DNA from: Branchiostoma lanceolatum
Lineage: Eukaryota > Chordata > Leptocardii > Amphioxiformes > Branchiostomatidae
Assembly: GCF_035083965.1 (NCBI RefSeq)
Contig: NC_089724.1
Location: 22,906,474-22,970,473, forward strand
Direction: 5' to 3'
Length of the DNA: 64,000 nucleotides
Positions 23,801-37,303 of the stretch are shown in pieces (position 1 is the stretch's first letter; every line of letters starts with the position of its first letter). Under the pieces are notes generated by a model. That model was not told where the DNA came from. It saw only the letters and a list, made by a program, of their open reading frames with translations, and did not search any database. The translations under genes and the position numbers were made by a program.

Positions 23801-26800
23801 TCCTAATGGGCATTTTACATAAATCATTCTAAAACTGTTCAACCACATAAAACATTCTAAAACTGTTCAACCATTCCACATGTTTAAAGCTTCCCCCTGT
23901 TCCTTACCGCATTATGTGGTTCTATGACATCAGCAGCCAAGTCAGCCTGAGTCGAAGCGTTCAGAGGAGACACACTACCCATGATGGAATGCATCTATGG
24001 AGATCAACATAATCATTGAATGTTAACACATAGCTATTCTCGGCATGTCCAATCTATCCATCAGTATGTATGATTAAGTTTTGATGATGTTCTATTACAC
24101 ATGTTTTCTTTGTAATTCTATCGCTATTGCTATTGTTATCTGCTTAATGATATGTATATCTTGATATGGACAAACAGATATAAAGGACCCTGTCAAAAGA
24201 TACCCTGCTACATGTGATGGTTGATAGACCCTGATGTTATTTTGGACATGTCTGAACATAGACAGGGGTGGCTTCTGAGCACTATTGACCAACTCCCAGA
24301 GACACATGTCTGCATGTATATATGTTAAAAGAAGTGTCTCAGACATCCTAGAAAAGACCAAAAGACAAGCAGGAAATTTCCTATTACATTGTGGATATGA
24401 AAACATTTATTCAAACTCTTATCATGCTGCTGGTCAATGGGGAAACAGCCTAACATTATCCTGAAAGGTGTTTAAGTCCATCTGGTCCATGATAGAGCCC
24501 AGAGAGCTGTGTGTGCTGGACAGGGCTGAGGTGTCCAGGTTCAGGTCCATATCCTGCAAGGTTGTGTTCAACTCATCATAGACAGGAGACAGGTCTGGTA
24601 TCATCTGAAATAGCAGACAATGTACTTGTCATGGGGATTAAGCTTCCAGTTGAATGGAATGAAAAATCTAAAAAATCAGGAAACTGCACATGATTTTATG
24701 AAATTTCAGAACATTTAGGGACATTGAAAAAAAAATCATGAAACTTCATGAACTGGTTGGACTGACACTGTTACACCTTCTTTCTGCTGAAGTTTTGGTA
24801 CCAAATTTTGATTGGTTATGGAGTAAGACAGCAGTGAAGAACCAAGGAAAAAGTTACAATACTGAGCTGGTTATCATGAATTAGACTAAGGGCTAATCTA
24901 ACACTGTGATGACTTCTTTTCTATCAAACTTATTCATAATAAACGATCTGGTAGATCAGTGCTCACCTCATTGAAGTCAATCATTCCTGCAACTTCAGCA
25001 CTAAAGTCAAAGACAGCATCAAGCTTCAAAACTTCATAGGCAGCTTTGTCTTGTCGGCAGCCCCTGAGACATGGACGTAATTACCACAGAATGTCGTGAT
25101 ATGCTGGCAATTATGAGCAGACCAGGAAGAATCGTCAGGGGTGTATGAAAAGGCACGGGAGAATCTAAGTCAAAGTAAGTACGAAAATGATAACAGATTG
25201 GACAGAGAGCTTTTTTTCTTCAAAAATTTAACAGAAATTTCATGATGTTGATTTGAAAAGAATGATCCAGTTTTCCACAGGAAAGAATCCCCTGATGTCA
25301 TCCTTCCTGGCAATGGTACTGTATTCCTGCTATGTATGGTGACATTCAATTCAACAACTTTGACCAAACAGAAAGGTGAATGCGAATGTATAACATTGTT
25401 TGCAATGATGAAAGGCTGTACAACAACAATAACACAATAACTGATTTCAACAAATAACACAAAGTCAATAGGCACTTTAAGTGCCTGGGACAGGGAATAA
25501 GAGACAAACTATCCAACAATATAACATAATGGTTAGAAAATCCCTCAACAGCCATGATGACTGTAAAACATGTTAAGTCCAGGAGGGGGAGGGAAAACAT
25601 CTAGTCCATGTTCTCAAGCAGGTGAGTACAGTATGGTCAGAAATTATGCCTTTTATGGTAGGCAACAGTGGAATGTATCACCAGTCAACAATATGTACTG
25701 ACTGGTAATTGATAGAAGTAACATAACATACTGCATATCATGTAGTGAATACATACCTAAAATAGTATTACAAAGAAAATGTGACATTAAAAGAAACCAT
25801 AGGGAACGTTTATCATGGACCAATTGTTTCTCACTCAATGACCCCCCGTGTTGTGAGAGGGAGGGACCCATTTCCAAGGAGAAGCTTTGCCAAGATGTAG
25901 TCCCCGCCAAAGTTGTCTGGCTTATCCACAAGCTGAGTTTGTCATGAGGAGAACAAGATAATCAAATTCAATCACCAGTCTGCCTGCTCAAACAACACAC
26001 CCAGGAAACAATATTTTCTGGATATATTCAATAATTTTATACCAAAACATACCAAATGCCAAGCAAGGACTACAATAATCTATTATCTTTAGCACTGCAC
26101 CATATAAAGCACACAACATTATATCAGCCGAGACTATGCCTATCCATCCTCACATACCTCGTCGAACAGTGAGAGGTCCAGGAAAGAATCACACACCACA
26201 GACATGTTCATCCCCACCAGCACCAGCACAGCTGACAGCAGACAGACCACCAGGGAAAACACAAAGTGCCACGACACTGACCTGAGGAAGGTCATAAACG
26301 CAACCTGATGATACCTTTAATTCACTTAAAGATATTAATGTTATGTCATGTTACGTTACGTTACGTTATATACCAAAGGAAGTTTAAAGACCAGAGATTT
26401 TCTAGATTCTACCTGCAAGGCATAAGAAACCCAAAGCCTGTCTTGCCTCCTTTTGTTGTCAAATTCACTGGAGGCATAACGTTACATTATAATGAACAAA
26501 AATCAGACTCACATGCACAAGAACCCTGCACCCAACTTTGAGGACAGTGACCGTTTGTCAGCATAGTTTCTCCTGGGTCTCCAACCACAGCAGGCTAGCA
26601 GCAGCCCAAACAGAACAAAGAGTCCTGGAACCAGCACCACTACACTGGGACCGGCAATCCCACCCTGTCTAGAGGGACAGAAGGAAAAACATTTTATCTT
26701 CAAGCATCTGATGTGCTTCTGTGCTACTGATTATAGGTATGAAACATCAATGTGTCTTCATTTCAAGGTGCAATTTTAGTGTTTCAGTCTTTGTAAGATA

Positions 26801-29800
26801 ATTCAAAACTAAAAGCCCAACAATTGTAATTTGCATTCTGATGTAAATGAAAAGACCAGACAATAAACTATTGGGAAACCCATGAAAGTGAACATGTGAG
26901 ATTTACCTTGCACTTTCATACTCCTCCAAAAGTGACACTATATTGGTCACATGAGGCATGTACAAGTCCCTCAGTTTGTCTGCATCCACAAACTGGATAT
27001 GACAAATAAGGAGGAGTTAAACACATAGTTATGTAACTCTGAGTTCAAGATGATAACACATGGTAGCTTTAAACATTTTACAGAATACATATTGGTGTCT
27101 GCTAAATTTGCATTTCAAGATGTCGGTAGTCTTGCAAAGAAAGTTAGTAGGTTTGCCCAGATTTGTGCAAGAAACAAAAACATTTTTGTGGCCTGAACTG
27201 ATGATAAAAAAACAATTACTCAAGCAACTCGATGGATTTGGAAATGATGTTTCAACATTTTAAATTTCTTGAGTAACAGTAATCTTATTACCTGGATTTC
27301 ATTGATGTATGAAGTGATTACTGTAATTCACTTTATCTTCACGGTAGCAAAATTTCACGGGGTAAGGAAAATTGCTACTTTCACTGAACCTTAACTTCAC
27401 GGTGGCGGCAAATGATTAACAGAATGGATGTGTGAAGGAATCATAAATGAAAACAACAGTTTTTTTCACGGTGATGATAAGTTCACGGTACAGAGTAGAC
27501 TGTGAAAACAGTGAATATAAAGTTAAAGTTACAGTGAAAGAAACAAGAATTACAATACAGTATCAATTTGGATCCAAGTAAGATAAGTATATAGTTTGTT
27601 TACCTCATGAACAACACTTGTAAGGTTGGTCACCATGCTTGTCAGGGGTTCATGCATTACTGAAAGGTCTATAGAAATGTCTGCAGGGATAAAATATGCT
27701 TCTTAACAACTTTCTTTTCAACCAAACTGTGTCTTTATATTGCCCTCCGAATATAAAGGAGAATGATAATGAAACCAGCGATTGAAAGAACTGAGATCAA
27801 CACCAAACAGAAGTGACTGAAGATGACAACTCTACATTCATGGGCTGAAACACTAACTGAAATAGAATAGTTGCTAATGGAGGCTTGAAATGCAAGCAGT
27901 ATATATGAATGGATAAAGAATAGCTGCTAAACAATGAGGACTTGTGAAGAACAGTTTATATTCACCTGTACTGTTCCCAATCTCAGCACTAATGCTATTT
28001 AGGGCATCCCTTGCCTAAAATCAACAAGAAATCATCAGTTCACTCATTCCAGTTGCTATAGTGATAATAATGCAGACTATGTGGTTAACCAGCCTACAGT
28101 GGTATGGTATGCTCTCCTTAGTGCTGAAACTAAGGCTGCATAGTCTAAACTTCCATTCAATGTCTATCAATGTGTCAAAGAAAAGTAGCTTATAAGAAAC
28201 TCAACACAATGTGTAATCATAACAGTAATGTAATTCTTGATTTGTTAACTGTAACTTAATTTTAGCTGATTTAACGGTCACTAGTCAACAGCTAAAATTT
28301 CATCATCGCTAAGATTTGATCACTAATATTTGAGACAGTATATAATGTTTGTTCCCACCGTTAAAATTAAGTGCTGTGACCTACCCTATTTTCCCCCAAC
28401 CGCTGTATTTTCCTGCCCCTATATCAAAGTGATTTACAGTATTCAAATTACATTTAAATGACACTTGTGTGCTCACTGACAGTTCAAAAGCAGCATTTCT
28501 TGTTGCCCTACACTGAATGTACTTGTCATCAGGCAGCTGAGAACTGGTATTTACATACTTCAGACTCACCAGGACTTCCATGCTGGTCAGATTGAGACCC
28601 TGTGCACTTTCTAAAGAGTTGATGCCATCAGACAGGTCAGGAAACTACCGGAATATATATATATATTAACATCTCATAAGTTACATCACACAATATCATG
28701 AAGGAACTGAATCACATAATTGGTCAACTTTTACATTTGTATTTGTATTTATTGACAATGAGGACAAGTCATCACACTGGGTCAGCCTAGGCAGCTCTCG
28801 CTGGTAACGGCTGACCCACAAATACAATCGAACATACAACTTATATACATAACCTGCAGTAAAATCATTACACTATCATTACAATACAATGCATAATGAT
28901 ACAGTATAAAATCATTGGAATCAATAACCACCATGCATATATGATCAAACCCACAGGTTTGCACTTGGTAAGAACAAGCTGTATTTGAAACGGATACTTT
29001 CTAGCCACAGTGAGTACACACCAGGGTACATCCCTAATTATCCAACCTATATAATCTAATAGATAACTGCTCACAGTCAGTGCCGCCAGGATGGCTGCCT
29101 GAGAGGACAGGTCAGGGATCCCATCACACGCTCCCAGCCCACTCAGCGTACCGTCGGCATCACAGTCTGCACGGATACTTGTCAGGTTGTCCTTTGCCTG
29201 GTTGATGCCAGTCTCCAGGGTGGAGAACAACTCTTCCATCAATGTTAGACTGTTATTCATACTGATGACGGAAGCGTAAGCACTGTCCAGTTCTGTGGGA
29301 AGGTTGTAAATCAGTCTGACATGTGTCAATTCAAGCACCTTTCTCCGTATTACTATTAGTCAAATAAATTAATCTACAAATACATAATGAGCAACAAAGG
29401 TTTATACTTCAGTGTTAGGTCACACCTACTTGACTAGCTATTTGTCAACTTTTTGGCAAGAACATAGGTTGGAGTTTTGATGAGCACTAGCACTAAGCTA
29501 GAGGAGAGTTGACTTACCTGTGTCTACTACAGCAAGGCTGTCTGCAAAGGCATCTATTCTGGACTCCATGGCCGTGAGAAAAGGACCAGCTGCCAATGTC
29601 CCAACATCTGTGGAAAAAAAACCTTAATTTCGTTTAGTTTTTGAAAGATATGAAAACAAAAATGCTTGTCCTTTTTCTAAAAGGGAGAAGTCGATTGGTA
29701 ACAAGCACTAATGAAAGACAGGGACTGGTGGCATAATGCAATCTAACCTTTCACAGTTGGCATCCAATGATGTCCTGGACAACAACGAATGAATAACCCA

Positions 29801-32555
29801 CGGTTACCCACCTGAGATATCTGATGACACCGCATCCAGGACAACCCCAACATCTTGGTCAAGAAATAGGTCAATTTCCTGCAGACACAAAAGCAAGGAA
29901 ATGACATGTTTCAAGGGTCATAGGGCATTTCAAGGCAAAGTGAACTTAACAATTTCTTTTTTGTGATGGTTCTCTTTTGTTATTCTAAAATGATTTTCAT
30001 GAGCCTTTTCATGAGATTTCTGAAATGGGAAATATTAAAACAAAAAAAACCTCATACCTGAAATGTCTTGTTGAGGAAAGTCAGAAGATCATCTACAATG
30101 TTGTCAGCTGTCTGCACAGTGACCTCAAAAGAGCTGGAGATCCTGCCATTGGCCGGGTACATACACAGGGCAGCAGTTCTGTGGAGGGGGCATGGTCTCA
30201 GGTTTGATTAAAGGGTCAACATTTGCCAGCAATTGCAGTATGTTTGCCCGCTTTATCAATACACCCCATATTTTGTAGAGTTGGGTAAAGATCCAGATCA
30301 GTTCTGAATCTCAATCTGATTCTATTTGATGATTTCCTATTACTAGAGCCCTCTGGCAAAATCATACTAAACTGCAGCTCTCTTGCTTTGCTGAGATTTC
30401 TTGTGAGTTAGGACAGCATATGGTTGTTTTGAAACTGCATCTGAGCATGGACATAAGAAGTAAAAAAACAGAACAGAAAACACTGAGGAATGTTGTACAG
30501 GAGAACATACAAAATGTTACTGGAAAGATATTTCTATAACATAATTTTTTCCTCAACTTTTTGCTTGTCCCAGAACCTTGAAATACATTTGTACAAATTG
30601 TTTCTATCAGGTAATCTTCACCGACTCCCCCCATCACTCCTGGTCTGTTTCCTGGCATGCTTAACTTTAATCATTCACACAGTCAAGTCAGGAAATATGT
30701 TTATACAAAGTTGAAAAATAAAAAGACAAGGAATAGGGCGCACAATGAATCAAACTTTCATGCCTATCCCAAACATGCAGTAACACCTACATCATGACAA
30801 GGTTGACCAGAAGCAGCCCCCCCGCCATGACCAGCCCATGGCAGACACGCAGGTTGGAGAGTCTCGCCGGGTCCATCCTCCGCCCGCCGCAGCGCCCACA
30901 GCAGCATCGACAGCAGCAGAAGATCACCCCCGCCACGGGCAGGACCAGGGCCAGCAACAGGCTCATCCCGCCCACAACAATGAAGGGGATCTCATAGGTG
31001 ATGACCTGGAATATAGGGTGGTCATAGCTATATTGTCTGGGGAACACTTATTTGTTAACTTACAGTTACACAATTAGATATTTGCTGCACTGCATTTAAG
31101 ATTGGCAATGAAAGGAAAGGTCATTCATAAACCCAACGTTTCAGCCTTACCATGCCTTGGTTACAAGTTTACCTTACAGTTAGACAAAGTTTGTGACTGA
31201 ATTGTACCAGACACTTACAAAATGTTCCATCTACTGGGCTTTGCAGAAACTCTTCCTTTTTCTGAAGGGGTAAATTATCTTTTAAATGTCAGGGAGGGAG
31301 TCAATACTAGTGACATATACAAGGCTACTCAAAACTATTTTCCATTGAATTTTTCAACTGCCCTTTATAGCTGTAACAAAAAGATTCGGTGAGTGATATC
31401 AAGTACAGTAGGTTCACTTTAACTATACATGTAACGTTAGTTAATAAAACACCAAGAAAGTACAATACATCCTTTGTGATGGGACAACCTTGCCTCCAGT
31501 CTCAACAGAACAATTGTGTGGTGTAATGGATAGAACAATCGACTGTCAAACAAGGGGACCCAAGTTCGATCCTGGGGTGCCCCCAGACAGGCACTTAACA
31601 CGACTTTCCTCACTTCACTCAGGTGTAAATGAGTACTTAGCTCATCTAAGGTTAGGGACGTCCCTCGGATTGGACATTAAATGGAGGTCCCGTGTTTGGG
31701 GAGAGCCAGACCCCGCGCAAGTTAAAGAACCTACCACACCTTTTGAAAAAGAGTAGGGGCATGCCCCGGTGTGCGATGGTCCAAAACCTTACAGTTGGTA
31801 TAACGTTATAGGCTACAAAATCTTCAGCAAGTTGGTAGCCTCTGGGCGCTTTACTCCAACAAAGGGGTGTTGCCTTGTACCCGACCCGAAGATCAAGATC
31901 AAGATCAAGACAAAGCCCCCCCTCCCAGCCTCCCCTCATGACGTTTCCTTACCTTCTCCACCGGGACCGTGTCCATGCCTTCCCGCAGGGCCTGCCCAAG
32001 GACATCTGGAACAAAAGAAGTTGCGGAAAATAAGTAAGATATAAAAACTATTTCATTGTGTCATTAAAACTGGAATGAATTGAGGAATGTGCAATTCAAA
32101 CAAATGGTAGATAGCGGTACGCTTATATTCTCTCATATCTAACATGTTATATGTCCTTGAAAGCATTAATGCCCCCCTCCCCATCGGACGCACCGTCAGG
32201 TCCCGCACAAACAACAGAGTTGCAACAATGTGCCAGCCACATTCTGTCACGTTAACGGTACAGTTTTATCTCATATAACGACGTGAAGCACAACCATACC
32301 CCAGAGGATGTCCATGTTGACAAAAGCCGCGGCAAACTGACGAGCAAGGCTGGCGTAAGCCGACAAAGTCCATGGGTAAGTCGGTGTCCCTGTCTCCAAG
32401 ATGTAGTTGACGTCCACAGAGCCCGCTCCCCACAGAATCGTCCCGTTCGACGTCACGGTCGTCGCTTCAACGGCAACTAACTGGCTTCCAGTTATGACTA
32501 ACGTTACCAGCAAGAACAACTGTGATCCATAACTACACTTCATCTTCATCATCAT
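20890..32555 (-). CDS. Prominin (CD133-family pentaspan membrane glycoprotein)
   Basis: 24 coding exons in transcript order: 32555-32300, 32005-31953, 31005-30791, 30178-30058, 29878-29812, 29607-29518, 29292-29075, 28644-28570, 28014-27966, 27680-27604, 26992-26907, 26668-26513, 26281-26158, 25932-25835, 25063-24967, 24604-24455, 23994-23908, 23479-23396, 23203-23150, 22765-22685, 22509-22351, 21977-21859, 21611-21507, 20947-20890. Every junction is in phase; total 892 residues (human prominin-1 is about 865). Order: signal peptide (LFLLVTLVITGSQLVAVEA); extracellular N-terminus; TM1 ending in the cysteine-rich CCCRCCCGRCGGRR; TM2 (LVMAGGLLLVNLVMM); first large loop with many N-glycosylation sites (NKT, NNS, NLT, NST); TM3 (VVVLVPGLFVLFGLLLACC); TM4 (FSLVVCLLSAVLVLVGM); second loop; TM5 (ALWLSFAVAVACLVPSIVL); cytosolic tail. 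Prominins sit in plasma-membrane protrusions and bind cholesterol. The tail after TM5 is not conserved. Exon 21611-21507 is 105 bp and symmetric in phase, so it can be skipped without a frameshift. I do not choose between PROM1 and PROM2-type naming. Confidence 0.93.
21239..21289 (-). other. Candidate alternative prominin terminal exon
   Basis: On the minus strand this 51-bp segment is preceded by CCTGGCAG and followed by GTAAGT, good acceptor and donor matches. It lies between the last two coding exons. Joined in phase 2 after either exon 21611-21507 or exon 21977-21859 it reads EMDSVI and then TAG. The ending S-V-I fits a class I PDZ ligand, unlike the default ending SEW. Use of this exon is a prediction. 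Confidence 0.4.
27214..27300. repeat. Diverged copy of the 'TCAAGCAACTGGATA' repeat, prominin intron
   Basis: ATTACTCAAGCAACTCGATGG and, about 50 bp on, TTCTTGAGTAAC with the tail ATCTTATTACCTGGAT repeat the pattern of 1806-1935. The arms have decayed. It lies in the prominin intron between 26993 and 27603. Confidence 0.6.
27316..27541. repeat. MITE-like TTCACGGT repeat, prominin intron
   Basis: The left end (TACTGTAATTCACTTTATC) and the reverse complement of the right end (CACTGTAACTTTAACTTTA) resemble each other, and TTCACGG(T/G) recurs several times inside on both strands. This suggests a degraded inverted-repeat element of about 225 bp. No target duplication was resolved. Confidence 0.4.
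31515..31912 (+). mobile_element. tRNA-derived SINE, inserted antisense in prominin intron 2
   Basis: The left part is tRNA-like: an A-box-like GTGTAATGGATAG and, about 35 bp later, a B box AGTTCGATCC (31563-31572). A 300-bp unique body follows, and it ends in a short tandem of AAGATC units, a typical SINE tail. A body segment (about 31720-31795) recurs at 48436-48505, showing that it is dispersed. It is on the strand opposite to prominin. Confidence 0.7.
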
Positions 32556-34095
32556 TGAAAAGTTTGATGTGCCTGAAACAGGGTTATTCCATTTGTATGT
32601 AGGTACTGCAAATGGTTGTGCAATTTAGTTTGTCCGGCTTTTACTCGAGCAGTTTTTTCTCAAGTCAGTTTAAGATTTTAGTTTTATCATCAACTTGATC
32701 GTCTCGATGTATCTTTATTCTAGTTTACGTGACTACTTATAACTAGCTACAATCCCTTTCACATCAAAGTGGTGTAGGCCCAATGTCCCACGGCAAACTG
32801 CGTCATCTAGCGGATCGGTAACGAATGGCACAAAGCAGTGCAACCCGTACCGTGCTGTCTACGTACCGTGGGCAATCAACAGTTACAGTATTAGTAATTT
32901 GATTCTTACCAGGGACACTTGAGAAACGTTCTCTCTGTCCCCATTGCTTAAAATTGCAATTCAGATATGTATATCATTTGTCACTTGCAGCATTTTCTCT
33001 TCTAGTGAAAAGAACCATTTTTATTTCCGTGCCTTACACCGGTGGTTCAGGGTTGGGGAGGCACATGTTGTGAGATAAAATGTGACCGTTACTTCATTCA
33101 AATATTTCAATGTCAAGAATCCCTTGTAATGTTGCCTTAAGTAAGCTCGATAGCTTTGTATTAGTTCCGGTCGTTTAACGCGTCCCGTCATGTTCCGATG
33201 ATAGATATAAATTTCCCCTGCCCTTTGGTTGTCACGCCATCTGACGGCAGTCAAGTTCTCCTTCAAGTTCGGCAGATTTGGCAGAAAATCGACACGAAGG
33301 CGTGTTAATGTCTCCGTTCCACGGTTGACATTTCAGGAGGGCCGTGCAGTTTCCGCCGGAGTAGAACTGGCACGCCTGCCAGGCACAGATAGCGCGTCCA
33401 CCGCCTCGTGAGCGGTGATCATTCCCGTCATCATCATATAAATATGGCTCCTAAAGTACTAGCGGTGACTCCACAGCCTGTCAGGGTTATATCCGTCCCC
33501 AACAATACGCTCGTTATCATCTTTAGAACCCTTTTAGTCGAAATCATATCCGCTCAGATTGCCTTTATCGCAGTATGCTGACCGAAAGAAATGTAACTTC
33601 CGTTACCGACAATTGTACGTGTCATTTTCAACCTATTCATAAATGAACACCATACTTAAGCATGACTTTGTCCACTTGTATGTTGTAATTACCTGGATTT
33701 GATTTCTATGCGCGCCACCCGCTATACTCAGCCCCTTTGTTGTGATGATGAGAAAGTAAAATTTCATCGTGTCTTTTTGTCTCGCTGTGTCATTGACCGA
33801 ACGTTTCAATATTACAGGCCGCATTTGCAAGTGTAATTGTTTCGCCACATTCAATTCACACGTAATAAACCTGTCTCGATAAAATCTAGGAAAGCGCAAT
33901 AGTCGTAACGGCCTATATTAATCGATTCTGTAGATTGTGCTAATGATGCACTGAGTGCTACAATAATCTATAAACTTTAAAAGCTTTATCGATAACTTAA
34001 GGTAAATCAGATGGCAATATGCATGTTCATAGTGAACAAAATTCAAATGTCGGTGGTAGAAAGATCTAGAAAGTGAGGGGTGTTTGCAAGCATTT

Positions 34096-34227
34096 TCAAG
34101 CAACTGGATACATTCCGGGAAACGGTCACTCACTGACCACTGATGCTACCTGAAACGTCTGACCGTCTCCAAAATCTATCCAGTTGCTTGAGTAAAAGTT
34201 TACCTTGCGTATCTATTACCTGGACCT
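34096..34227. repeat. Third copy of the 'TCAAGCAACTGGATA' repeat
   Basis: TCAAGCAACTGGATA at the left and TATCCAGTTGCTTGAGTAA at the right (34177-34196) are inverted, with a longer loop than the 1806 copy, and the tail CTTGCGTATCTATTACCTGG follows. The loop contains ACGGTCACTCACTGACC and GAAACGTCTGACCGTCTCC, so this copy keeps an interior that the 1806 copy has lost. Confidence 0.7.
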
Positions 34228-35040
34228 TCATCCACGCATGAAGGGTGTTTGGAAAGGCTGGCTCGCTCTCCTGGTGGCTCTGCTCCTTATATGGCTATTG
34301 ATTGTGCGTGGCGCGATCATTAAAGTTACGGCTGTCCCTCGGGGACCTGTTTACAGCCATGTATGCTTCTCATCCACGGTTGGTCGACCCTCATGGTTAA
34401 GGTATTCCTCAGATGACCTACTTTCTCCAGGAGGGAAGAAAATCGAGAACCTACCACACGGCGGGTAAGACGGGAAAGAGAAGGGAAGACGTCGAGGGAT
34501 ATCGTCTGCAAGGACTTCTGCAAGGTATTGTGCTGTCCTTCTCTCGAGTCTCATTTCCTTCTGTCGTCTGTGTAGACAATGTTATAAAAAGCCATGGAGG
34601 TGTGCATTTGATCAATGTCAATGACTCGTTTTCCATGTAGTCCGTTTGCTTTTGTGTGTGAAAAAGACGTTGCGTTTCCGGCCGTTACCTGCCATGATGG
34701 ACCGTGGCAAAAACCTGCCGACCCTTGCTTTTTTTGTGATCGACCGGTGGCAGGGGACATAACATTTTCGATCTGATATCCGAGTGATGTAAAGGTTGTA
34801 GAATCTTTTCCTCATTTCTCTTGCAATAAGAAAGGTGATATAATCTATTTTCAAAAAAGAGAGAGTTCCTTCCGGTACTGACACTTTTTTCAGTCCAGTA
34901 CTCGGGAACACAACTTTGATATCATTGGTCTTAGAATCGTGAAGAACTGAAGGGTGTCTTCTTGATGCTGTCACGTTGTCTCTGGACACTGCCATGTGAG
35001 ACCATGTCACCCCCGTCAATATTCTGTAGCCCATACTACT

Positions 35041-35082
35041 TTCTCAGAGAAAGAGAGAGAGAAAGAGAGAGAGTGAGAGAGA

Positions 35083-35133
<51 letters not shown>
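35041..35133. repeat. (GA)n microsatellite
   Basis: About 90 bp of almost uninterrupted GA dinucleotides with occasional GTGA and GAAA interruptions. It shows no relation to a gene. Confidence 0.95.
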
Positions 35134-35138
<5 letters not shown>

Positions 35139-35958
35139 GACTATAGAAGATTTGTTTGAAGTACAAAATTAGTGAAGGGAAGCAGTTCGAGAGCCTTTGC
35201 ACATGGAAGGGCCATTTAGCAACGCCAGAATGATGAAAACGGGTAGCGGCGGCGGCACGCTTTCAGAGGGCCAACATAAAGCTTCCTTGATTAACGACGA
35301 TCCTCTGATGTTATTTCCCTGGACCTTAACTTATTTCCAAGTCATGGCGAAGTAATCCCTTTAATTCCGAACCTCCGCAACTCATCAATTTGGAAAGGTT
35401 CTGTATCAAAGGCGCCATCAGATGATACCTTTTCAAGGTTGCGGCGCTCTCTTGTGACATCCCTAATTTTCTAAACGAGCCCTGTGAGCGCGAAACTTGC
35501 AGAGTTAATGTACATTGCCAGAGAAGATGATCTGCAGTTGTGACACAAAACGGTACAGGAGGCAGGGGTGATGCACGGCTCATCAGTGATCGTCATTTGC
35601 GGGGATTACATACAAGCTGCAGCGGCATCAGTATGCACCAGGTTACCTATGGGACGGTCAAATAATTCAACAAACATCAAACAACATCGCGGAGAGAAGT
35701 CGACGCCTTTTTTCAATCCACTGGTGGGTTATTCCTAACGCGATCGTGAAAGTGCTCGAGTTGTTGTGTAGAGTAGGTTTCAGAAAACCTTGACTTATAT
35801 ATGGCATGCAATTACTAGTGCATACTAACGCCCATGACAGAAATATAATCATTTCGGGAAGTGATGTTTGTCTCTACCGGTGCACTGATAATTTACATCA
35901 TTCGAGCAGCGCTCTCAGTACACTACTAATATGCCTAATGTGATCTACCACGCAGTAT

Positions 35959-36110
35959 GCGGAGCCTAGTGATCATTAGCAACCCCGATTCTTAATTGTA
36001 AGGTTGTGAGTTCGAATCCCCGCTGTTATCGCTCACCCTCGTGTATGTTGCTGGAAAGTAATTTCCACTCTGATATTAATGTTGTGTGTATAAAACATAT
36101 TTCATTCAAA
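35959..36110 (+). mobile_element. tRNA-related SINE or tRNA pseudogene
   Basis: CCTAGTGATCATTAG resembles an A box and GGTTGTGAGTTCGAATCCCC (36002-36021) is a strong B box at normal spacing. The flanking arms do not pair into a good acceptor stem, so a functional tRNA gene is unlikely. It is a different tRNA head from the one at 31515. Confidence 0.45.
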
Positions 36111-37169
36111 CATTCCAAGCTCTAAGATGAATTTAAGAGGATTGCATAGGACAGGGTATTGTTAGCCGTCCGTGTTCATTAAAATTGTTCAACAGGCCCG
36201 GGGGATTTGATGTTCCCGTGCCTATCGGTTGCCGATATGGCTAGTGGGAAAAAAGCTTTTAAATGAACATCTCTCTTTCCACCCTCCTTCAATGATTCTC
36301 CTGAAACCTAGCCTCGTGTGCCGTTGTTTGGTGTCAGGGAAAGCAGGTCGGAGTGGAATGAATAAGATTTCGCCCCAGGTCGTGAAGATAGCCTACTTCA
36401 CATCAAACTGATTGCGAGCCGGTCAAATATACAGGTCTACATAGGCCTGGCTAAGACGCAAAGCTGCCTCTTCGTTTTATTGCACCATTCATCGCCCATC
36501 CGTCTCCAAATGTATTTTTCGCTTTCAGTCTATGACGTCCAGGCGTTATCTCCTCTGAAACCTGCGCTTAGCGGCTGTCCTTTCCCGCGCTTTTCCTCCT
36601 TCATTGATCCCGCCCACGCCGCGCTGGGAGAATCTCATTCATAAAACACGGCCGACCTGGAGGCCATCAAGGCCCCGCTTTGGATGTACGTCACGATCGG
36701 CAGTCAGTACAAATCTCAGATAGCGAGTCGCGGGGCTCATCATTGCCTTGGCTTGATGGAACGGTGCATCAGATGCTGGCTGACGCCAATCTTCTCTCTG
36801 GGGCGCAGTAGTCCACCTCTGGAGCATTTTCTTTTCTTCTTTTTGTATTCTTGAACGGTCTGAATTTATATACGATTTGTACGTGAACTTTTAAAACGTC
36901 GGATCCGCGGAAACTGATGAAATTCATGACATGTTCTTGCATTTTTTTCTCTCTCTGTTATACTCGTCTGCTCTTTCTTCTCAGGCGTTGTAAAAGGGAA
37001 TTGGTTACTAAAAGTAACTCAGCTATATTTCCGCCTTCTCATTATTCCTGCACGATAATGTGCAGTTTAAACTTCATACGCATGGCGGCGCTTAAAGTGG
37101 ACCGTAATTTGCCTGGCTGGTCAACACAAGGCCCACGCGATGCGTGTCCCGTGAAACAGGTGCGCCGTT

Positions 37170-37303
37170 GAGAATTCCTAGTCTCCAAGCAGACCCAACG
37201 GTTGCAAAGACCGTATCCAATTGCTTCGGTTGCAATAATTTTTTTCTGCCAGTTGGATACGGTCTTCGCAACCGTTGGATCTGCTTGGAGATTAGAGAAT
37301 TCC
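37170..37303. mobile_element. 116-bp foldback element with 9-bp target duplication (element A)
   Basis: GAGAATTCC occurs at 37170-37178 and again at 37295-37303. Between them, 37179-37294 is an inverted repeat: TAGTCTCCAAGCAGA at the left and TCTGCTTGGAGATTA at the right, continuing into arms that include CAACGGTTGC and GACCGTATCCAA with few mismatches around a short loop. A 9-bp duplication is characteristic of Mutator-like elements. No coding capacity. Confidence 0.85.

Noticed and set aside
33021..33411. Overlapping frames on both strands near the prominin promoter
   Set aside because: No domain, no splice-consistent neighbours and no recognisable family.
35959..36030. Functional tRNA gene
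   Set aside because: A and B boxes are present but the acceptor stem does not pair; a SINE or pseudogene is more likely.
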